Part shown: in pieces, positions 1 to 9,890 of the stretch
Position numbering within the stretch: position 1 is the first letter of the stretch
Layout of the letters: every line of letters begins with the position of its first letter
Source of the DNA: Nymphaea colorata
Lineage: Eukaryota > Streptophyta > Magnoliopsida > Nymphaeales > Nymphaeaceae
NCBI RefSeq assembly: GCF_008831285.2
Contig: NC_045138.2
Span: 30,599,934 to 30,663,933, forward strand
Length of the DNA: 64,000 nt
Direction: 5' to 3'
The notes under the pieces: model-generated
Told to the model about the DNA's origin: nothing
Databases searched by the model: none
Seen by the model: only the letters and a program-made list of their open reading frames with translations
Position numbers and translations under genes: made by a program

Positions 1-213
1 AATTTGTTTAGCGTTTAAAACTCATGTGAACATTAACTCGTGTAACTTGTAGTTTTGGTAATTTTATATAGAGTACCTATTTACGACTTAAGTATAAACG
101 AGTATGAGTTACTTAAATTTGAGCTCGACTCATTTATTGTTTCGATTCAAGTATCATTGTAAACTAGAACTCAGCTCATTTATAAACGAGTCGAGCATGA
201 ACCGAGTTTTTTC
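1..213. repeat. CGAG-family dispersed repeat, cut by window edge
   Basis: AT-rich sequence with scattered CGAG/CTCG words (for example GAGCTCGACTC near 121 and ACGAGTCGAGC near 186). The same composition and words occur in the copies at 30925, 39504, 43728 and 61744. Only part is in the window, so its left end and any target-site duplication cannot be seen. Confidence 0.5.
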
Positions 214-229
214 GCGTTGGCAGATTCCT

Positions 230-436
230 TTTTTCACGGCTCAGATTGAATATCTTCGTTCTGAATGAAAGCCTCGGCAGGGTCTTTTTCGCGCGAACGG
301 AGTTGTTCTCTCTCGCGCTAACGCGGGTCCTGCACATCCTTGTTGCTCTCGCGCGAAACGCTTGCCCAATTCCCTCTTCTCTCTATCTCTCGTCGCCACC
401 GCCGCCGCCACTATGCAGCTCCAGCAATCTGTCCAG
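230..436 (+). other. Possible first leader exon with a short ORF
   Basis: A pyrimidine-rich, locally GC-rich stretch ends in ATG at 413 followed by eight codons and a GT donor at 437 (CCAG/GTATCT). If joined to the candidate exon at 1018-1047, the ATG reads only 12 residues (MQLQQSVQAPDV) before a TAG, so this would be an upstream ORF in a spliced leader rather than a coding exon. The nearest downstream gene on this strand is the PPR gene at 5862, but no transcript links them. The start at 230 is a guess. Confidence 0.3.
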
Positions 437-1017
437 GTATCTCTCTATCTTTCTCTCTCTTCTCTAACGTCGAGAGGTAGTCATCATCCGAGGAGGCAAG
501 CCTGCGATTGCTTGGTTGCTACAAGGCAAGGGGTTTAATTTTTGCACATGCCCTCTATCTCCATGGGTGCATGTTTGGGATTTAGGGGTTTGGTTGGGTT
601 TTAAGAGTTTTATTGGTCTGAGGAAAAGTGGAAATGAGGGGAAGAAAGGATATTGGACATTAGATTGGCCGGTGGGCTGCTCTCTGCTAAACAGGTTGCT
701 GGATTGCTCTCTGCTAAACGAGGGTATCACTGTTCCAGGAGCAATATCTCTGTTGCATTTTCCTTTTCCTTTTTATTGTCTTCTCTCAATGGGCTGTTTG
801 GTTTTACAGATAGCTGCTTTACTTTCCATGCAAACTTGCCGACCTGCTGAACTGACCTCGTTAATGATGTATTTAATATACAATTTAGTTTCCGCGTCAT
901 TTTTAAAGAATGTACATGCGTGACATTTTTCCCTTCTCTCTTACGGGTAACATAAATAGGCTAAGCAGTTCAAGCATCCCCATTCGTTGGTGCTACGAAC
1001 AAGAATTGTTATTTCAG

Positions 1018-1047
1018 GCTCCTGACGTCTAGGGCCTAGCGAAGCAG
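1018..1047 (+). other. Possible 30-bp noncoding exon
   Basis: A 30-bp block is bounded by a good acceptor (TTATTTCAG) and a consensus donor (CAG/GTAAGT). It carries an in-frame TAG relative to the ATG at 413, which fits a 5' leader exon. The flanks from about 440 to 1017 and 1048 to 2600 are AT-rich with no other coding signal. Support is from splice signals only. Confidence 0.3.
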
Positions 1048-2604
1048 GTAAGTTTGTTATAGTTTCAATAGGAAATTACGAAATGGCATATCTAAGTCTC
1101 GTTCATGTAATATGTTCTCCAAGTCTCAGATGCGAGATTTGCATGCAATAATAATTTTGAAAGATTTAGTGCTATATAAATCCCAGATTGACTGGAGAGG
1201 GCTTGCTTCAAAGCCAGTTAAATACATGCATGATCTGCAGTTTCAAGGATTTGATAGGCAAAAAGGTCGCATTAAAACCAGCAAACTTGAATTTGTAACA
1301 CCTAATTTCATCACAGGGGGCACCTACCAGTTAGCTCCAGCTTTGAAGAATGCCCTCCAACATCTCCTTTGTGTTCTCATAAAATTCATTGCCATGTACA
1401 AACCCTCTCAGCTTCTCTTTATTTTTCTTATTACTGTCACTGCATTCATCACCCAGTGAGTTATTACTATCATATGATTTTACTACTAAATTGCTTCCTG
1501 GGTACCTTTTTATTTAAATTTTAGGTTCCTGCATAAGTGGGTTCATTATAGCTTTCTTTGTTTGTATACTTGAATTGCCTGCCCATCCAAAATCCACATT
1601 TCTCAGCTCCAGTCTACTAGTTGATGTCATGTTAGCCATAGACGAAATAAAATACATAGTCCTTGAGTTTCTTCTATGCAAATCACTTGTATCACAAGCT
1701 TTTTGTGACCATGCCTTGGAATTTTGGTAGCATTTCTCTATAGTCTCTATCCTTTAGATCAGTTTGACTAGACAAATAACAGCTTGTACCAGCTGCTTTT
1801 TACTGGAATAAATTATAAAACCCCTCATAAACCATACAACTTGTCTGTGCTAGCGGTTTTCAGCATTATCATGGAAGAAATGCATAATAATGAGGGGCAA
1901 AACAATCAGTCAATCTCTTCATTCATGTTTTGATATAGGAAGAACCTTATGGCATGTATACTGTTGTTTATATATGCAAACTGCATTTCCATGTTGGGAT
2001 GCCAGGTTCTTAAACATCAATTTTCAGGACATGCTCTGTTTCCAACTTCCTGTTACAATTTAGAATTTTAAGTTGTGGTGACCTAAAATACATAGTTAGA
2101 GTGTGTTGTATGTCCAAGAATGACGAGCATGAGAAAATGCCCGTCTGAAATTCATGAGATGACACCTTACAGCTTGGCAAAGGGCTGCATGTATATGCAG
2201 AAAATGGTGGTCCAATCTTCACAATTGTAGTGTGCAGTGTAATTCCTGTCTGAAGACTTGCTTAGGCCAGATTTGGGCAGAGTTGTTGCACTCAGAGTAA
2301 GGAAGTAAGATATCGGGCTGAAAGTATTTCTATGTAATTTAATTGTAATGAAATGACAAGATTATATTGATAACAGATTCAGAATACTGAATGTGTTTCT
2401 TTTTCTCCAAAATCTGGTTGTGGTTTAGTTGTATATTTTTGTGCATGCTAATGACAATGTAGTAACTGGTGCTGAGTGCATGACACAGAACTGGTGGTTG
2501 CAGAAATTAAGGTCACACTTCTTTGTCTTTGGAATCAGTAAATCAGCAGGCTAATAAATTGGTTACTTTGTAAAGAGTATGTTACAAAGTTGTACATATG
2601 AGCT

Positions 2605-2790
2605 AGTCCACAAGTAGCTTAATTGGTAAGTTGTGAGGCTGCAGACATGTTGTTAATGACTTAGTGCTACAATTCCCCATACGTTTGTATTTGTTCAGTC
2701 ATTGCCTCATTGGGTGACCCAAGACTTGTTGTGAAAGCAAGCCTTTGCACTCAACGACACATATAAAATCCTAAGCCACTTATGTTCACC
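2605..2790 (+). repeat. tRNA-derived SINE-like remnant
   Basis: TAGCTTAATTGG at about 2615 fits the Pol III A-box consensus, and a degraded B-box-like word (GTGCTACAATTCC) lies about 45 bases downstream, as in tRNA-headed SINEs. There is no clean A-rich tail or target-site duplication. The end points are approximate. It could be chance. Confidence 0.25.
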
Positions 2791-3506
2791 AACGTTTTGA
2801 AGCTTTTCATGACATAGCAGTGGTGCTTCTTTTGGTTTACTTTTTCCACAATCTGACTAGGACATGAGTTAGCTCTCTTGCTAATTTGTTTAGCTACCAA
2901 GAGAGAAGAGTTGCTTTTAATATTTCAAAAAACGTGCACAATCTTCATACTTACATTAGCTTGAAACGGCTTCCTGAAGTTCATTATCCCTGATTTTTGC
3001 ATTTTGGTTAACTTATATCCTAATTTGTACCATTGATCTTTGGATATATTTTTTTCCAAGAAGAGTACGGTTTTATAATGATTAATGAGAAGTTATGGGA
3101 TCCAGTGGTAACCCAAAAAAAAAAAATCCATAATTCAGTGCTTGCTGCATCAAACAGCAGAATCTTAATTATTTAATTAAAATTCCAGGCCATCAAACAA
3201 ACATAAAAGAAAAATGGAAGACGTAAATTTCACTCTTTACCAGTTTCAACTGGAACAATGGAATTCCAGCACATCAAATGCCCCCTAAAGGCAAATAGTA
3301 CTCCCACATATTATCACTTATATTTGTCTTTCCAATTTTGAACTCTCTCAAACTCAATTAGGGGGTTTTTGATGTCCCTGGGAACATGCTTTCAAAAACA
3401 TGGGAAAGGGATAAACAAACACTAAGAACAATTAAAATCAATATTTTGCCCATAAATGCTTACCACTTTTGCTCTTCCTCTTCTTCTTGCTTTCTCCTAT
3501 GCATCT

Positions 3507-4632
3507 ATGGTTCTATCATTTGATGGGTTTCAGTTGAGCCATCTCCCACAAATATATTGCTTTTCTTTGATTTTCTCCATGTTGGTCTCGTGGTTTGCAA
3601 GTAAATGTTGATGGTTGGTTCTGATTTTGAAGTCTTTTGGTTGTTGTGTCATAGTTTGGAGTGTTAGTGTCTGGATTTCTGCATTGGTTATTGGTTTTCC
3701 CCATTTGGGTTTCTTTTCAGTTCCGATGATTGCTTGGTATTGTTTCTGCTGTTCATGACGGGTCACTCTTCTTCTGTTATTCTGCTGGTGTTCTGTGTGT
3801 TTCAAAGCGGTTGCTGTTTGATTTTTGTTTTTCCTGTGGACTGTTTGGTTTTCAGGTCTTGCCCAACCAAAAACAGGTTGATTATGCAAACTTCAAAGTT
3901 TCAGGGAAGTCATTGTTGGCTATGGCAGAACAGGTTTGCTTCCCTACACTGTTATTTCCTATGTCACACGGGTGTGGCGTGTAGGTGTCTGTGCTAGTGC
4001 CAATGCAGGCGTCAGTGTGGCACATCTTAGAAAACTTGGGTGGGAGGGAGGGGGGTGCGGCTATATCTATATATACATAATAATGTTATATGTTTTTAAT
4101 TTTTTGCTGAAAATTTAAATTTTATATGAAGGTTATTTTAGTTTATTTCTAAAATTTTATATTGAATAAAATGAAGTTTTTCTAAAATATTGTCAGTTTG
4201 GTAGTCCATTTTAAAGGACAACCAGTTTGTCATCCTTTAAAAAAGACTCAATCGACTGGTCATCCTTTAAAAAGGACGACCTGGTGCTGTCCTATTTTGA
4301 AAGGAAGGAGAGAGAGAGGAGGGTAATAAAATGAAAGAAAGAGAAAAAGGAAAAGGAAATAAAGGGGGGAAAAGAAAAAATGAGAGAAAAAGAGATGCAG
4401 GTGTGACCTGGGTGCGTGTTGGAGCCCCACCCATGTCCGCATTCATGTTACGTTAATGCGTGTGCGATGCCTTAAATGAAACACCCATGTGATAGTTATT
4501 ATCTTCTGTTTCTTGTGACTGGTATGGACTTACTCTCATTTTCTCTCATATTTGGGCTGTATGCAGGAAAAACCACTCTCATGAAGCTGCATCAACCTTG
4601 GAGAGTTTGAAGATAGCTATGAGTGTTGTTGC
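3507..4632 (+). pseudogene. Truncated Ran GTPase pseudogene (5' half copy)
   Basis: This is a same-strand, partial copy of the Ran gene at 9891-16264. It keeps an ATG/GT junction at 3507, an exon-2-like block at 3856-3933 (reads MVLPNQKQVDYANFK before diverging) and an exon-3-like block from 4567 (GKTTLMKLHQ, then an in-frame stop). Small insertions in the exon-2 copy destroy the P-loop. Intron similarity to the intact gene continues to about 5560, for example AAGCATATGGCTGCCATAC near 5430 against AAACATATGGTAGCCATAC near 10940. Exons 4-8 are absent, and the PPR gene follows instead. No function is expected. It most likely arose by partial segmental duplication, since introns are retained and retroposition would have removed them. 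Confidence 0.8.
3960..4494. mobile_element. Mutator-like MITE in pseudogene intron 2
   Basis: The left end TATGTCACACGGGTGT and the right end ACACCCATGTGATA form imperfect terminal inverted repeats. They are flanked by near-identical 9-bp repeats, GTTATTTCC (3951-3959) and GTTATTATC (4495-4503). Removing the 535 bp leaves an intron of about 100 bp that aligns with the 128-bp intron 2 of the intact Ran gene, which supports an insertion here. There is no transposase ORF. A 9-bp duplication is usual for Mutator-type elements; the superfamily call is inference. Confidence 0.6.
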
Positions 4633-4956
4633 TACTTGAGGTGTTTCTTTCTCATCTTCTGTGCCTGCACTTACAGCTATGTGGGCCATCACCTCAAGGA
4701 CACTGAATTCATCTATTTTAATACTTCACATACACACTCGTACACTTTTATGCAATGTGTTTCAGCTTATTTATGTGGATGGTTGTATCTTTTTTCTTTG
4801 TTTAGGCACTTTTAACTTTGTTCGTGATCGGATATCTGATTTGATACATTTTTCCTTTACTGCATTGCATTCACCTGTCAATTAATGTGAAGAAACCCCA
4901 TTGGCCAATATGATGTCCCACTGCCAGGCCTCTCATCTCTGGGTCAAGAGGAAGCT

Positions 4957-5307
4957 ATGTCACACGGGTGCGGATGCGATACGGGGATACGGGTGCGGAT
5001 ACGACACTTTTCAAATTTTTTGGATACGTGGACACGGCTACATTAAATATTCTAAAAAATGATAAGATTAAAAAAAACATTAAATTAATAGTTCACTCTA
5101 CAATCTTGTGAGAAAATGTGTTTTATCACAAAAGTACTGAATATCTAAACGGATTGTTCATGAAAATAATTGGATGCATCACAAAAAATTGATAAAATGA
5201 AAAAAAATTAAATGTTTAATTTTTATTTTTTGCCGTGTCCTAGCCGAAACCCGTGTGGGCGAGTCGACACGGGTACACGGCCTCTTTAGCTGCGTCCGTG
5301 TGACATA
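4957..5307. mobile_element. Related Mutator-like MITE in pseudogene intron 3
   Basis: The left terminus TATGTCACACGGGTGCGG and right terminus GCTGCGTCCGTGTGACATA are inverted repeats, closely matching the ends of the element at 3960-4494. A direct repeat AGGAAGCTA lies at 4949-4957 and 5311-5319, offset by three bases on the right. Subterminal GATACGGG/CGACACGGG words repeat inside. There is no ORF of note, so it is non-autonomous. Confidence 0.6.
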
Positions 5308-5861
5308 GATAGGAAGCTAGCTACTTGTATAGATGGTTGGTTGTGGATAGGATTTTCAAGGCAAAATAAAATGGCAGGCATGGAATTTATGTGATGGGTG
5401 CTTATGTTATTAAAGCTTAGTTGTCATAAGCATATGGCTGCCATACTTGTGCGATCTCCTGGAGCAACTTGGAGCAGTATATGCTAATTACGGAATCTTG
5501 GGAATGCAAAGTCTGCCGACTGCTGTACCTCTACCTCCCATACCAGCTTGATGTTTTGCTGAACGCACTTGTAGTCCGCACACTTAAGTCCAGAGATTTG
5601 GTCCTTAACATGAAACAGTTAGTCGTCCCCAGACGAATCAGGTGATGGGGATAATTTTCTAGGAAGTATAAGATCATCGACTTCCTTGGCCCCTTTTTCA
5701 GCTTTATATGTTATATTGAAGCACCCTTTGGGTGCATGTCCATGTATTTGTTTTTTTACTGATAAAACTGTCTGCCTATAATTTGGTTAATTGACATTTA
5801 TGCAGAAATTTTCTGTACTGTGTATGCAGGTCACAGTAGCCAAATTTATGCTTATGCAAAT

Positions 5862-7541
5862 ATGATTGTGGCAAGGAAACAATTCCATGGCCACTGCCAA
5901 GTTGGTTCTTACATGTCCAGGAGTTTCAAGGATCTCTTGCTTAAGGGGATAGAGAAATACATGGCAACCATTGGTTTAGCGGCTTTTAGTCCCAGTCGTG
6001 AATGCGTCCACAGAGGATATACTTGTAGATCATTTCAGGTGAACCATACAAAATCAAATGCAGATGATCAGATGGTTAATGGCAGTGCTTCTCCAATGAA
6101 TGCATTGAATGATCAAGTTAGGATAGCGTCAGAATCAAGATGTTCGGTGTTAGACAGTTCAAAGGGTTTACTGAGTACTACTGATTCTGGTCCGGTGACC
6201 ATGATTCAGGACAGTATGAGGGCACATGAAAACCACACCACACGGAAAGAATCTCTTGATGGGTTAGGGCTTGTGCTGAGTGAAAAGTTAGTTCTTGATG
6301 TACTTCAAAGGCATAAATCTGATTGGAAAGCTGCACTCTTTTTCTTTGGTTGGGCATCTAACCAAGAAAGTTATTCACATAGCTCAAGTACTTACAATGA
6401 GATGCTTGATATTCTAGGCAGGTTTAAATGCTTTGATGTAATGTGGCAATTGGTAGATCAAATGTATTCTAACAGTGTCCAAAAGCCTCTTATAAATGAA
6501 AGGACATTTGCCATACTTATACACAGATACTCATCCGACCACAATGTGGAACAAGCTATTGAAACTTTCTACAAAAGAGAAAAATATGGTTTGGAACTTG
6601 ACAAACTGGCCTTTCAAACACTTTTGATGTCTTTGTGCAGGTATAAGCATGTTGAAGAAGCAGAATCTTTATTGTATTTGAAAAAGGAGGTGTTTCCCAT
6701 TGACATAAAAAGTATAAACATAATATTGAATGGCTGGTGTAAGAGAGGCAATTTGCATGAAGCTAAGAGGGTCTGGAATGACATTATTTCTTCAGGATGC
6801 AAGCCTGATATATACACTTTTGGAATATATATAAATTGCCTTACGAAGGCAGGAAAGTTGCATACTGCTGTGAAATTGTTTGAGGCAATGTGGGCCAAAG
6901 GCTGCAAGCCAGATGTTGCAATCTGTAACTGCATAATTGATGCATTATGTTTCAAGAAGAAGGTGCCTGAAGCTCTTAATATTTTCAGTGAAATGAATGA
7001 GCGTGGGTGCATGGCTGATGTGGCCACCTACAACTCTTTGATAAAACATTTGTGTAAGATCAGACGAATGGAGAAGGCTTTTGAATTGTTAGATGAAATG
7101 GAAGAAAATGGCTGCACCCCAAATGCCAGGACATACAATTATTTCCTTAAAACATTGAAATCACCAGAAGATGTTCATAGTGTACTCAAGAGAATGTCAA
7201 GAACTGGTACTGTTCTTTCAGCAGACACATATAACTTGATCCTGAAAATGTTCTTGCAATGGAATGAAACGAAGAAGGTGCAAGATACATGGGTGGAAAT
7301 GGAGAAAAATGGTGTTGGACATGATCAAAGGTCATATACGGTGATGGTCCATGGGCTGTATGATAAAGGAAAACTAGCTGAGTCCTACGACTATTTTACT
7401 GAGATGATATCAAAAGGAATGGTACCTGAGCCGAGGACCAAATATTTGGTAGATGCAATCCAAGCCAGGAGAATGAGAATTGATGCTGATTCTTCCACTT
7501 CGATGGATACAAATAATAGGCATAAGTGGAGGGGAAGATAG
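5862..7541 (+). CDS. P-class pentatricopeptide repeat protein
   Basis: An intronless ORF of 559 aa. About ten tandem 35-residue PPR motifs run from roughly residue 175 to 535, with the usual cores such as DVATYNSLIKHLCKIRRMEK, and many end in G-C-x-P/A. There is no E, DYW or SMR domain, so this is the P class, whose members bind organellar RNA in a sequence-specific way for stabilisation, splicing or translation. The N-terminus is rich in Arg, Ser and Lys with few acidic residues, which suits a mitochondrial or plastid transit peptide. The first in-frame ATG is 5862; the open frame extends a little upstream through a possible splice acceptor (TATGCAG, ends 5829), so a leader intron is possible. 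A later ATG at 5961 (MATIGLAAF) could also be used. It sits between the Ran pseudogene and the intact Ran gene. The target RNA cannot be told from sequence. Confidence 0.92.
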   Translation: MIVARKQFHGHCQVGSYMSRSFKDLLLKGIEKYMATIGLAAFSPSRECVHRGYTCRSFQVNHTKSNADDQMVNGSASPMNALNDQVRIASESRCSVLDSSKGLLSTTDSGPVTMIQDSMRAHENHTTRKESLDGLGLVLSEKLVLDVLQRHKSDWKAALFFFGWASNQESYSHSSSTYNEMLDILGRFKCFDVMWQLVDQMYSNSVQKPLINERTFAILIHRYSSDHNVEQAIETFYKREKYGLELDKLAFQTLLMSLCRYKHVEEAESLLYLKKEVFPIDIKSINIILNGWCKRGNLHEAKRVWNDIISSGCKPDIYTFGIYINCLTKAGKLHTAVKLFEAMWAKGCKPDVAICNCIIDALCFKKKVPEALNIFSEMNERGCMADVATYNSLIKHLCKIRRMEKAFELLDEMEENGCTPNARTYNYFLKTLKSPEDVHSVLKRMSRTGTVLSADTYNLILKMFLQWNETKKVQDTWVEMEKNGVGHDQRSYTVMVHGLYDKGKLAESYDYFTEMISKGMVPEPRTKYLVDAIQARRMRIDADSSTSMDTNNRHKWRGR

Positions 7542-9553
7542 TTCATGTTGTGCAAAATTCTGCAAGTTTGCTGCCTGGAGAAAGGTCCTCCGGCACTTGG
7601 TCAGGAGTGACAAGCTGCTTAAGACAGCAGTAGTGGCTGCTTTCTAATTCTTGGGTACTTCTCGGCCTATCTTATTTGCTTAAAGTGAAGTGATGGTAAC
7701 TTTTGTTACACTGAACAAACGTTACTAGCCATGGTTAAGGTCTTACAAAATAATGAAAGTTTGCTTTATTGGGGGAAAAGGTGGAGCGAATGCCCGAGGA
7801 GCTGAAGCTTCCTCTCTTTTCCCTTACCTTCAGAGTCTAGTGCTGCTTAGGACCTCCACAAGGCACCGTGCACCTGGTTAACTAGAGTGTTGTGTACCTC
7901 ACAGTTTTTAGTCTAAGGGAATAGCACCTATGAGAGACGAAAGTCATGCATCTGAGGCAAAGGTTGTTTTATTGGAAGTGCACTGTGCAAGAGAAAGCTT
8001 CATGCTTCTTCTCCTGAGATGGAAACTTGTTTCTCATTATGGAAGGCTCTTATGCAAAGAGAAGCTCACTTTCAAATAATGCAGTTAATTTGTTCCTTCA
8101 TGTACTTATATATTATTTCCTTTCTATGATGTGCAAGAGAAAACTTCATGCTTCTTCCCCTGGGACAGAAACTTATTTCTCATTATTGGAAGGCTCTTAT
8201 GCAACGAGAAGCTTGCTTTTCAAATAGTGCATTTCAGTTTGCTCCTTCGCCTATTTATATATTATTTTCTTTCTATGGTGACTCAGACACCTTAGTGGGT
8301 CCCGTTTTATTTTATTCCCGTTTCTGATGTGTTTCTTATTTATTTCTTCTTGTTTGTTGCCTCTCCAGCAAGTCAGACACCTTCCTGCCTCTTTGCCCAG
8401 AGCAAAAGTTCATGACTATGCTCAGAACTTTAGGACCTTGCTTTCTTGGTGCATGATTCATTCACTAATCCTAGGGGGTTAAGCTTATAAAAGAAGGTCA
8501 AAACTTGGGAAGAGTGGCTCTCAACTAGAAAAGTCGTTTATCTGGGTGTCAGTCTAATCCAATTCCTGTGCTCAGGCTTAGCAAACTGACCAAGTTTGAT
8601 GACTAACTGCATTCAGATTCAATATAAGTTCAATTCACCTGGCTTAGGAGATTTACTTAATATCTGGCTTATGAGATTAACTTTAAGATCTTCGAGTTGA
8701 GGATGGTTAAGGAATGCATCTCAATTACAGTGTCTACCTGACCCCAGTTTGCTTTCCTAACTCAAGATGTTGGCAATGTAGCAAGTTGCGAAAGAAAAGG
8801 ACGTTCATGCGCACTAGAACCCTGATAACGAGAGCATTTTTTTCGCTATAGATAACGCGTATAAGCGACTCTAGGGCATTTTCAGCATTGGTTTAGAAGT
8901 AAATCAAATTGCAAAAGGTCAAAATTATCGGATTGTATCGGCCGAATGAATCCGCGCTAATGCTTTTAATTTGAATTTTTAACATAAGGAATCAATAAGA
9001 ACTAATAAGGATGCCAATAAATCTGATTTGGATCGGATATTCAATTAAATCATTTTGAAAAAATTTAATACGAAAAAGAATTAATATCAAATGTCACATG
9101 GATTAGGAAGTATGATCGGATTCAGATTCAAAAAATGACATTCGATCGGCTTCAAATTTAGATACACATAAATATCTGATAAAATTCAGATTTAGATACA
9201 AATCAGAATTAATTTAAATAAATATAATGTATCTTATGTTTTTATATTTTTAAAATCAGCGAGACTCAATTAAAAATTCAGATTCAGATATGAAAGTAAA
9301 AATCAAATTCAAATCGTGAAATTGGATTTCAGATCTAGATTCAATACCTTTTTATTCATATTCAAATAATGAATATTTAAGAAAAGAAAGAGTTCAGAAT
9401 ATATTGGTTCAAATCGGATCAGTTGACATACTCTAAAATTAACTAGAACAATTTAAAAGAACCCATATCAAAATCAGCGTCTCGTTCCCGCGTCAATTGT
9501 ACGGCCACGGGCCGGAGTGGTCCAAGCAAAGCTAGAGTCAGCAATCGCCATCT
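7542..9553. other. PPR 3' flank and AT-rich intergenic DNA
   Basis: The PPR 3' UTR probably ends near the AATAATGAAA at about 7750. Apart from the tandem duplication at 7985, I see no gene. About 8930-9430 is a highly AT-rich block with many GGATTCAGATT/AATCAGATT words. A similar block occurs at 27650-28090, so both look like remnants of one dispersed repeat. Confidence 0.5.
7985..8277. repeat. 146-bp imperfect tandem duplication
   Basis: Two adjacent units begin at GTGCAAGAGAAA (7985 and 8131). Both contain CTTCATGCTTCTTC, a GAAACTT(G/A)TTTCTCATTAT block, GGAAGGCTCTTATGCAA and a TATATATTATTT(C/T) end. Scattered substitutions show it is not recent. It lies about 440 bp past the PPR stop, outside the expected 3' UTR. 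Confidence 0.75.
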
Positions 9554-9890
9554 TTGGAGTCTTGGTTATTGGCGGCAGTGGGGGCAGATCGGACGTGCGA
9601 GTTGGCGTTATTTTCACTCCAAGGACGTTGCCGGGTACGCAGTAACGCAAGTAGGGTGGCGGGGAAACTCAGAATAATTTTCAACCTTGACAAGGAAGGA
9701 CCTCATAATCGGGGGGCGCGAAGATCTCGGAGCGCATTTTCGCGAGTTAAAACTCTTTTCTATCTCTTACGCTTACAGTGATTTGCTTTTCACACGCACA
9801 CCCATTTTTTCTCCTGAGAGAGAGTGAGAGAGAGAGAGAAAGATAGAGTTGCCTCACCCTTCTTGAAGCACCCCAAATCTTGGAGAAGAT
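9554..9890 (+). promoter_or_regulatory. Ran promoter-proximal and 5' leader region
   Basis: GC content rises after 9470. A GA-rich tract (9815-9845) precedes the start codon at 9891, as is common in plant 5' UTRs. I see no convincing TATA box, so the transcription start is not placed. Confidence 0.4.

Noticed and set aside
5820-5861. PPR start at 5820
   Set aside because: That codon is GTG; the first in-frame ATG is 5862 and a splice acceptor lies between.
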